Part shown: in pieces, positions 1 to 5,115 of the stretch
How positions within the stretch are numbered: the first letter of the stretch is position 1
How the letters are laid out: each line of letters starts with the position of its first letter
Source of the DNA: Chloroflexota bacterium
Lineage (GTDB): Bacteria > Chloroflexota > Anaerolineae > Anaerolineales > UBA4823
Direction of reading: 5' to 3'
Length of the DNA stretch: 5,115 bases
Assembly (NCBI GenBank): GCA_017860725.1
Contig: JAGDMX010000301.1
Span: 1 to 5,115, forward strand
Notes under the pieces: model-generated
Databases searched by the model: none
The model's input: only the letters and a program-made list of their open reading frames with translations
What the model was told of the DNA's origin: nothing
Position numbers and translations under genes: made by a program

Positions 1-858
1 GGCATATACCGGATCGCCCAGGTTGGCGAAGAAATCAAGCCCCTCGTTCCCGGGCCAACCAAGATCCTTATAGTATTCGGGGTTATCGCCGAAATTTTGG
101 GTTATGATTGCGTCGGCGACCGGCCAGTATAGAAAAGACCAGGCATTATCGAAGGGCGCGAATTTGGTATCGCGGATTTGCGCCCCTGAAGTACAGCAAG
201 GGTTAAGAACCTGGTCTGGGATGCCAGACTTCAAATAGCATAGACCGGCCGTTTTTAGACCGGAAGCGGGTTCCACAAAAGTAAAAGACTGACAAGAACC
301 ATCTTTCATACACAGGGATGAGCAGGCCCTTGCGCTTGCAGCAGCGAGGTTCGCATAATCCATCCCAGGCCGGTCGGTGTTCGTCTTAAGCGTAAAAACT
401 CGCACCGCTGGTATCGTGGTCGATAATGGGGTTAGCGTTCTTAATGTCGAGTTTCCACTCGATCCTATATAATACAATCCATTATCGCCTTCGACCACCC
501 AACCAATCGATGATCCATCTGTAAACTTGATTTCATTTTGGTCGACTTGTATCTGCCACATGATGACCGTACTTCTCGTTTGTCCACCAACGACACATAC
601 CGGTTCACTGATAAGCTGGAACTTCGTTCCATATAGCAATTGTCCAATCTGATTCACGCCTGTATAAAGTCCGGTTTCATGAACATTCAGCCTATCTACC
701 AAAACTTTGGCCTCATCACCCATTTTAAGCGGCAAGGGCGTCGGCGCACCCGGACACCACGGAGTGGCTGTGGGGCTTACATAAGCTGTAACAGTAAAAA
801 CAGGAGAAGGAGTGCCCGGTTCGAGTGCAAGTACACCCGCAGTCGGCGTGTTGGTAAG
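1..858 (-). CDS. Frame-shifted continuation: Pro/Thr linker, SH3b, PAN/Apple domain and start of M23-like domain (partial)
   Basis: I translated this frame by hand: 286 codons without a stop, from just after a TGA at 861-859 to the window edge. It is +1 relative to the ATPase frame. It opens with Thr/Pro linker ('TNTPTAG', 'SPTATPWCPGAPTPLPL'). An SH3b-like domain follows (about 729-463): 'GDEAKVLVDRLNVHE', 'IGQLLYGTKFQLI', 'W.IQV', 'GWVVEGDNGLYYIG'. Next comes a PAN_4/Apple-like domain (about 375-181) with 'GMDYANL', 'ACSSLCMKDGSCQSFTFV' and 'LCYLKSG', holding six Cys in all. Last is the beginning of an M23 peptidase-like domain (126-1): 'WPVADAIITQNFG', 'YYKDLGWPGNEGLDF', 'GDPVYA'. These are extracytoplasmic cell-wall or sugar-binding modules, yet this frame has no signal peptide of its own, which fits it being the ectodomain of the membrane ATPase. 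An independent start at ATG 723, one base after the upstream stop, is possible but has no clear ribosome binding site and would cut the linker. The 3' end lies beyond the window. Confidence 0.8.
725..858 (-). other. Probable frameshift interval joining the membrane ATPase to its SH3b-PAN-M23 ectodomain
   Basis: Both frames are open only here: the ectodomain frame starts after the TGA at 861-859 and the ATPase frame stops at 727-725. The native reading must cross by +1 (one extra base, or two missing). Pro/Thr linker character appears in the second frame from about 852, so the break is probably near 855-860, for example by skipping base 856. That would give a joined protein of about 1030 residues within the window. 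A run of five A (plus strand, 796-800) is the only homopolymer likely to slip. A slip at the earlier CCC codon (868-866) is excluded because it would run into the TGA. No recognisable programmed +1 site such as a CTT-TGA pair is seen. Confidence 0.72.
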
Positions 859-3091
859 TCAGGTTGGGATAGCGATCTTTGGCCGCCCGGCTGAGCGCCA
901 GCCACAGCCCGTAGTTATCCGCCAGCAGCTTGCGCACCCAACTCTGCCAATCGCCGCTGGTGCGGAATTCGCTCGTAATCCGCTCCGGCAGAGGCGTCGG
1001 GGTGGGTATCTCAGTATCGGTCGGGGTGGGTTGAATCGCACCAGGCGGCCCCATGATGCCCTCAGTGGGCTTTTCGGTTGTCCGGGGTGTGTTGGTTGGG
1101 CGCCGCGTGGGCGTGGGGCCGCTGGTCGCCTGGGGCACCCGGGCTGCCGTGCTAACAGTTGAGATGCTGCTGGCCGTGACAGATACAGATGTGGGGCTGG
1201 CAGTAGCTGCTGGTGCTTTGCGCGATAAGGCTAGGCCCCAGATCCGTTCGAGCTCATCCAGGGCGTCCCCGGATAGCTGAGCATCGGCAGATTGCCCGCT
1301 CGCCAGGTCGCGGGTATAAATGCGCGCCAGCAGGCGGGCGTGCTCATACAGCAGGGAGGGATTGTACTGCCCCGGCCCGCTGAGCATTTGGTTGGCGGCA
1401 ATCGCCTGTCTGTACGGGCGGTCTGCCCTGTCTAGATAAGCGGCATCTTCCATCGTGGAAGGTCTTGGCGCTAATTTCCGCCCGCGCAGCCAGTTATCGA
1501 GCATCACCGACAGGTTTTGGATTGTTTGCAGGTCAGCCGGGCCGCCAGCGCCAGTCCCATTCTCGTTTTCAAGGCATTTCAGACTGCCCACCATCGCCTC
1601 CAGCAGCGGGGTGGTCTCGCCGGTCTCCTCCACGTCGGCCAGGGTCTTGGAAATTTCCAGGATGACGAACCTGATGTCCTGCAGCTTTACCTGCCCGCAG
1701 TCCTGGGCCGGAAACAGGGCCAGCTGCTCGTCGCGCGTTAAAGAGTAGAACTTATCGATCGCCTGCGGGTCGTAATCCGAGGGTAGGATCAAGCCGCGCG
1801 CCCGGATCACCCCCGCCAGCGCCCCCAATCGGGCCGGTGGGCGGTCTGCCTGAGGGAACTCGCGCATCCGGCTTTCCACCTTGGCTCCTACCAGAACCCC
1901 ATCGTACAGCAGGATCACGACCGCAGCCAGCGCTAGCACCCCAGCAATGACGGCCGCTACCGTCGGCCAGGGCGTGGGCATGTTCTTGCGCACCCAGGCA
2001 CGGTTGAAGGCACGCCCGTAAATGCGGTTGCGCACCTGCAGCCGGCCGTCCTCCACCTCCACCAGCCCGGACAGCTTGAGTTGGTTTTGGACGATAGACT
2101 GCCCGTCGTCATGTACTGCCCGTCCGCTGATCACTTTGCGGTAGATGCTGAGCAGTTGACTTCGCTGCGGGCTGGAGAGGATGCGGTCCTGCACAAAACG
2201 CAGGTTATTATCGTTCGTACGGGCCTCCTCTTTTAGGAACAGTCGTTCCACCAGGAGATCCACCTCGGCGTCATTCCAGTCCTTTTGTGGTTCTTCTGCC
2301 ACTGCCTTGCACAGGCGCTGCGTCAGATAAGGATGCCCACCGGTCCAGTCGTAGATGCGCCGGAAGATTTGCTCGCCTTGGATCGGGTGCAGCACCTGTA
2401 ATCCCTGACGCAACACATTCGCATCTTCCAGGCTGAACTCTTGCAGGGCAATCCCATACCCAATGTTGAAGGGGGTGATGTTCTTATCCTTGATCAGTTC
2501 AGTAGGAGCGGCCACGCCCAGCATGGCGAATGTCAGGCGTTGAAAGGCCGTCCGGTCGGAGCGATGATTGTACACGGCGCGGATGGCGGCGAAGAAATCA
2601 TCCCGGAAGTCCAACTTAAGCATGTAGTCGATCTCGTCGATGAAGATCACAACTCGCCCTTTAATAGTTCCCAACAACACCTCTTCGAGGAATTCCAAGA
2701 AGCGCACCACGTTGCTCATTGCCTTGCGCTCATCCCACCAGGCTATTTCATCCACCGGCAGCTTTAGCGTCCGGCGTATCTGGTTTAACAAGCCCAGGTA
2801 CCACTGGTCGACTTCCAGCGCCACACTGCCGATTTCGTTCAGGTCGATCTTGACCGTGCGCACTCCTTCCTTTTCCAGCCGGTCGGCAGTGCGGTACATC
2901 AAGCTGGACTTACCCATCTGGCGCGGTGTGAGCACGAAGCAGAATTCTCCACGTACCAGCCGCCCTAGCAGCTCGTCATCCATCGGGCGCTTGACGTATG
3001 ATGGAGCTCTCAAATCCATCGTCCCGCCATCGATGAAGAAATCTGCACCCGCGAATTTATCTATTTCGTCTGGCGTGCCTAGGTCCTTCAT
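725..3091 (-). CDS. AAA_35/STAND-like ATPase with one transmembrane helix and Pro/Thr linker; C-terminus frameshifted
   Basis: The ATG at 3091 overlaps the previous stop as ATGA, with GAGG seven bases upstream. Residues about 15-370 are an AAA_35 ATPase: the typical lead-in 'APSYVKRPMDDEL', Walker A 'TPRQMGKSS' (Lys61), Walker B 'VVIFIDEID' (Asp152/Glu153), 'TPFNIG' at 206-211, GxP-like 'GGHPYLT' at 251-257, and a winged helix ending near 'VRNRIYGRAF'. A hydrophobic helix follows at about 374-397, with Arg/Lys just before it, so the ATPase should be inside and the rest outside the cytoplasmic membrane. Residues 400-624 are helical and unassigned; 625-700 is a Pro/Thr/Ser linker; 708-745 looks like a short helical piece. 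After about residue 745 the sequence turns Cys/His-rich to the TAA at 727-725, while another frame carries on with linker and domain-like sequence. The last 43 residues are therefore probably not native. The likely role is a membrane-anchored sensor or transducer ATPase working with the TIR-ATPase paralogue. The ATPase call is strong; the function is inferred. Confidence 0.88.
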   Translation of the reverse strand: MKDLGTPDEIDKFAGADFFIDGGTMDLRAPSYVKRPMDDELLGRLVRGEFCFVLTPRQMGKSSLMYRTADRLEKEGVRTVKIDLNEIGSVALEVDQWYLGLLNQIRRTLKLPVDEIAWWDERKAMSNVVRFLEFLEEVLLGTIKGRVVIFIDEIDYMLKLDFRDDFFAAIRAVYNHRSDRTAFQRLTFAMLGVAAPTELIKDKNITPFNIGYGIALQEFSLEDANVLRQGLQVLHPIQGEQIFRRIYDWTGGHPYLTQRLCKAVAEEPQKDWNDAEVDLLVERLFLKEEARTNDNNLRFVQDRILSSPQRSQLLSIYRKVISGRAVHDDGQSIVQNQLKLSGLVEVEDGRLQVRNRIYGRAFNRAWVRKNMPTPWPTVAAVIAGVLALAAVVILLYDGVLVGAKVESRMREFPQADRPPARLGALAGVIRARGLILPSDYDPQAIDKFYSLTRDEQLALFPAQDCGQVKLQDIRFVILEISKTLADVEETGETTPLLEAMVGSLKCLENENGTGAGGPADLQTIQNLSVMLDNWLRGRKLAPRPSTMEDAAYLDRADRPYRQAIAANQMLSGPGQYNPSLLYEHARLLARIYTRDLASGQSADAQLSGDALDELERIWGLALSRKAPAATASPTSVSVTASSISTVSTAARVPQATSGPTPTRRPTNTPRTTEKPTEGIMGPPGAIQPTPTDTEIPTPTPLPERITSEFRTSGDWQSWVRKLLADNYGLWLALSRAAKDRYPNLTYQHADCGCTCTRTGHSFSCFYCYSLCKPHSHSVVSGCADALAA
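992..1219 (-). repeat. Low-complexity Pro/Thr/Ser linker coding region
   Basis: This encodes residues about 625-700 of the membrane ATPase, rich in Ser, Thr and Pro, with 'PTPTRRPTNTP' and 'IPTPTPL' stretches. At the DNA level the plus strand has a perfect 11-base direct repeat, GTCGGGGTGGG, at 996-1006 and 1020-1030. Such linkers typically space extracytoplasmic domains and are common in Chloroflexota secreted proteins. Repetitive linker DNA is also prone to slippage. Confidence 0.75.
1901..1972 (-). other. Transmembrane helix coding segment of the membrane ATPase
   Basis: Residues about 374-397 are a run of Val, Ala, Leu, Ile and Gly with no charge until Asp397. Arg366, Arg368 and Lys369 lie on the N-terminal side, so the positive-inside rule places the ATPase in the cytoplasm. 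The linker, SH3b, PAN and M23-like modules would then be outside. It is the only convincing membrane segment in the window. Confidence 0.85.
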
Positions 3092-3102
3092 TTGTGCGCC
3101 TC
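3088..3102 (-). promoter_or_regulatory. ATGA stop-start overlap with weak ribosome binding site (translational coupling)
   Basis: The TGA of the TIR-ATPase (3090-3088) and the ATG of the membrane ATPase (3091-3089) share bases as ATGA. GAGG at 3102-3099 sits seven bases before the ATG, inside the upstream gene. This layout usually means coupled translation and suggests the two ATPases are made in linked amounts. Confidence 0.8.
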
Positions 3103-4692
3103 GAAGTATCGCCGGTATAGCTCACAGCGAAAGCGATAGCAGTCCCCATCGGCTGACAAGAGACCGGCTCGCATCAGCCGGTAGGCAGCCTGCTCGTCCG
3201 AACAACGCCCGCTACGCAGCACCTGGCGCACGGCCTCCTTCAGCTCGGGAGCGTCCAGGCAGCGCCAGTAGTAGTAGCGCAAGTGGTCGCCAAATGGGCC
3301 CATGTCGGTCGGGGCAGTGCGCTCCAGTTCAGTCCACGACTGCTGGTCCACCACCAGGTGATAAAGCGCCTTGCGCGTCAGGTAGGGGTGCCCGTTCAGC
3401 AGCGCCACCATCCGGGGAAAGTCTGCCTCCCCCAGCGGTGAGCCGTGCCGGGTATTCAGATCAGCCGCCTGCTCACTTGTGAAGTCTAGCAGGTTGAGCG
3501 TCAGCCCAACGTTGAAGGGCGATTGGCTGATCTCGCGAATCAGCAGGTAAGGTTCGGTGGAGATGACCAGCACCAGGTTTAAGCGTGACCACAGCTCGCT
3601 GTCGGCACGGTTATTGTGCCACACGCGCAGCAGACCGAAGAAATCACTCGCATAGGCGCGTGTCACCAGCCGGTCAGCTTCGTCCATGGCCAGGATCAGT
3701 TGCTGCGGACCTGGCTGGGATAGCACCAGGTCTTCCATGAAGCAGCTCAGTCGGTTGTGCACACCCAGGCGGCTGTTCCACACCCGCTCCAGGTCGGCAG
3801 GATCCAGTTCCAGCTTGTAGGCGATATTATCCGCCATCCAGCGCAGAAAGCTTTCATACGACTCCAGAATCGCCCGGTCGACGCTCTGCAAGTCAAGCTT
3901 CACCGTCCGGCAGAACGCCTCCTGCTCCAACCGTTTTTTACGGGCATGGTGCAGTCCTCGCTCCAGCAGCGAGCTTTTGCCGCACTGGCGTGGGGCGCGA
4001 ATAGTAGTCGTGGTACCCTGGCGCGACACTTGGCGCTTGAGCTGCGGGTCGGCCTCGCGTTCAATATACAACTGGTCGCGCACCCGTAGCGCTCCTCCTG
4101 GGGCATCTAGCTCTTCCAAAAAGCGCGGATCGAACGCCGGCAGCGGCGCCGAGATCGACTCGCCATCCCGCATGGGTCGCCCGTCCTCACTGATCACCAA
4201 TTCCTGCTGAAGCCCTCTCTCCACCGCCGGCGCCGCAAACCGCACTGGTTCCTTATCGGGCAGTTCGCCAAGAATAGCCGATTGGGTTTCCTCAACCACT
4301 TTCTCGTTATCCACGCTGCTATTCCAGCAAATGTACTGGAAATTAAAAAGGTACTGGTCGATCGTATATGGCAGCATCTCCTCGTAGTTCACACGTATGG
4401 GCAGGATGCGCGGCTTGCCCTGTTTGCTGCGGTACTGGTAGGCGCGGTGTACCTCCGCCTGCACCATTTCGCTGTCGGCAGACTGGCGCGAGAGCAACAT
4501 CACCACAAAGTCGCTGGACTGGATTTGCCGGTCGATCTCTTCATGCCAGGCCGTGCCGACTTGCATCGAAGTGTCGATAAACACCTTGTGGCCTTTTTCG
4601 ACCAGGCGCCGGTTCAGGTAATTCGCCAGTGTCTGGTCCGGCTCGATGTCCCGCTTATAGGACAGGAATATTTTTACAGGCGTGCTGCTCAT
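3088..4692 (-). CDS. TIR domain fused to AAA_35/STAND-like ATPase (534 aa)
   Basis: The ATG at 4692 is preferred because GGGAGGT lies just upstream; a TTG at 4707 would add five residues but overlaps the CHAT stop. Residues about 6-140 form a TIR domain: 'KIFLSYKRD' strand A, 'GHKVFID' strand B, 'W..EID..I..SDFVVMLLS', then 'S..SEMV..E' with Glu80 at the position of the catalytic Glu of NADase TIRs. Residues about 195-450 are a P-loop ATPase of the AAA_35 (PF14516) type: Walker A 'APRQCGKSS' with Lys239, Walker B 'LILAMDEAD' with Asp337/Glu338, an 'SPFNVG' motif at 391-396, and 'NGHPYLT' at 433-439, which fits the STAND GxP motif. Residues about 465-530 look like the winged helix that usually follows. 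No signal peptide or membrane helix is seen, so it should be cytoplasmic. By family knowledge the TIR would be an NAD-consuming effector or an adaptor gated by the ATPase. It is sandwiched between the CHAT gene and a paralogous ATPase. Confidence 0.92.
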   Translation of the reverse strand: MSSTPVKIFLSYKRDIEPDQTLANYLNRRLVEKGHKVFIDTSMQVGTAWHEEIDRQIQSSDFVVMLLSRQSADSEMVQAEVHRAYQYRSKQGKPRILPIRVNYEEMLPYTIDQYLFNFQYICWNSSVDNEKVVEETQSAILGELPDKEPVRFAAPAVERGLQQELVISEDGRPMRDGESISAPLPAFDPRFLEELDAPGGALRVRDQLYIEREADPQLKRQVSRQGTTTTIRAPRQCGKSSLLERGLHHARKKRLEQEAFCRTVKLDLQSVDRAILESYESFLRWMADNIAYKLELDPADLERVWNSRLGVHNRLSCFMEDLVLSQPGPQQLILAMDEADRLVTRAYASDFFGLLRVWHNNRADSELWSRLNLVLVISTEPYLLIREISQSPFNVGLTLNLLDFTSEQAADLNTRHGSPLGEADFPRMVALLNGHPYLTRKALYHLVVDQQSWTELERTAPTDMGPFGDHLRYYYWRCLDAPELKEAVRQVLRSGRCSDEQAAYRLMRAGLLSADGDCYRFRCELYRRYFEAHK

Positions 4693-4696
4693 TCCG

Positions 4697-4703
4697 ACCT
4701 CCC
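4697..4703 (-). promoter_or_regulatory. Shine-Dalgarno site of the TIR-ATPase gene
   Basis: The minus strand reads GGGAGGT here, with GGAGG at 4702-4698 followed by five bases and then ATG at 4692. It lies directly after the CHAT stop codon and decides the start in favour of ATG 4692 over the upstream TTG at 4707. Confidence 0.85.
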
Positions 4704-5115
4704 TCAAAACACGTTGCCATCTTCCGCCCGCATATACAAAACCGGCGTGGCAAACTCACGATTGTCCAGTCCGAACTCCAGGGAAATGGCATTCCTTGCT
4801 GACTGGGCAGCCCAGTCGATCGGTTTTTTGGCTGCGATCGTTGTATAGAAGTCTTCGAAGAAGACTTTAGCTGTTTTCATTAACACACTGTACTGCATCG
4901 CCACCACGGCCGGCGTCCCCCGCCGCACCAGCTGCGGAGCGATCCCCATGAAGCCCTGCGGGTTGTCGCTTTCGGCGCTTTCACAAGCAGTCAGGCTAAC
5001 CAATCCCAGGTTGTCATCAAAACCCTGGAATAGATTGGCAAATCTCTGATCATCTACGAGCCAGGTCGCCTGCGTACTTTCATCGACCAGTGCGATATAA
5101 CCTTTGCCCTCCCGG
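4704..5115 (-). CDS. CHAT-domain (caspase-like) protease, C-terminal 136 residues, 5' end outside window
   Basis: The frame is open from the window edge to a TGA at 4706-4704. I extended it by hand past the TTG at 5003, which is an internal Leu codon and not a credible start. The visible part matches the C-terminal half of a CHAT domain. A strand of the form 'GLVSLTACESA' carries the catalytic Cys (codon 4985-4983, fragment residue 44). It is followed by 'GIAPQLVRRGTPAVVAMQ', an 'FFEDFYTTI' helix, an 'A.SARNAI' helix and the closing 'FATPVLYMRAEDG' strand. The catalytic His normally lies shortly upstream of this segment, so it should be just outside the window and was not seen. CHAT proteins are cytoplasmic cysteine peptidases related to caspases and separases; their targets are often partners encoded nearby. 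This gene is the most upstream visible member of the operon, and the TIR-ATPase gene follows after 11 bases. The family call is firm; N-terminal domains and substrate are unknown. Confidence 0.93.
   Translation of the reverse strand, partial: REGKGYIALVDESTQATWLVDDQRFANLFQGFDDNLGLVSLTACESAESDNPQGFMGIAPQLVRRGTPAVVAMQYSVLMKTAKVFFEDFYTTIAAKKPIDWAAQSARNAISLEFGLDNREFATPVLYMRAEDGNVF

Noticed and set aside
465..647. 60-codon minus-strand open frame
   Set aside because: It overlaps the SH3b-encoding frame in a different register and shows no domain character.
1..723. Independent gene starting at ATG 723
   Set aside because: The start is one base after the upstream stop, which allows re-initiation, but there is no clear ribosome binding site and no signal peptide. 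The same frame already encodes linker-type sequence for 45 codons upstream. It is kept as an alternative only.
725..856. Cys/His-rich C-terminus of the membrane ATPase as a zinc-binding domain
   Set aside because: It coincides exactly with DNA that reads as Thr/Pro linker in the neighbouring frame, has no regular Cys/His spacing, and would sit outside the cell. It is best explained as out-of-frame translation.
859..868. Programmed +1 slip at the CCC codon before the frame break
   Set aside because: Shifting here would enter the second frame upstream of its TGA at 861-859 and terminate at once, so the crossing must happen further downstream.
2640..3482. 280-codon plus-strand open frame
   Set aside because: It lies antisense to the two well-supported ATPase genes, spans their junction, is Ser/Arg/Pro-rich and has no recognisable domain. 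It is a shadow frame of GC-rich coding DNA.
4693..4707. TTG at 4707 as start of the TIR-ATPase
   Set aside because: The ribosome binding site GGGAGGT lies downstream of it and is correctly spaced for ATG 4692. The five extra residues precede the TIR domain without adding to it.
4282..4848. 188-codon plus-strand open frame
   Set aside because: It is antisense across the TIR and CHAT coding regions, and its protein has no recognisable motif. It is a shadow.

Overview
The window is one densely coding strip of accessory DNA. Every supported gene lies on the minus strand, so the genes read from high to low coordinates and there is no intergenic gap longer than 11 bases. Pro/Thr-rich 'PTPT' linkers in secreted segments, the SH3b and M23 module style, and large P-loop ATPases of the AAA_35 type with CHAT and TIR partners suggest a Chloroflexota genome (Anaerolineae-like). 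This is inferred from protein style, not from a marker gene.

Layout in transcription order. (1) 5115-4704: the C-terminal part of a CHAT (caspase-like) protease, cut by the window edge, with its catalytic Cys visible. (2) 4692-3088: a complete 534-residue protein with an N-terminal TIR domain and an AAA_35/STAND-like ATPase with a winged helix; it has a strong ribosome binding site and starts 11 bases after the CHAT stop. (3) 3091-725: a 788-codon frame, overlapping gene 2 by ATGA, encoding a second, paralogous AAA_35 ATPase, then one transmembrane helix, an unassigned helical extracytoplasmic region and a Pro/Thr linker. (4) 858-1: an open frame of 286 codons in a different minus-strand frame. 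It continues the Pro/Thr linker and then encodes an SH3b domain, a PAN/Apple domain and the start of an M23 (LytM-like) domain that runs off the window.

Parts 3 and 4 read best as one large membrane-spanning protein whose frame is broken by a +1 shift between about 858 and 725. The frame-3 tail after the break is Cys/His-rich and looks like out-of-frame reading of linker DNA. The break could be a real inactivating indel, programmed or phase-variable frameshifting, or a sequence error.

Working model (inference): this is a conflict or signalling cassette in which two STAND-type ATPases connect a cell-surface module (SH3b, PAN, M23-like) to cytoplasmic effectors, a TIR domain that keeps the putative NADase Glu and a CHAT protease. 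CHAT and TIR are both recurrent effectors in bacterial NTPase-dependent conflict systems. A membrane-spanning AAA_35 protein with a peptidoglycan-type ectodomain as a third partner is the unusual part. No RNA genes, CRISPR arrays, insertion sequences or terminators were found.
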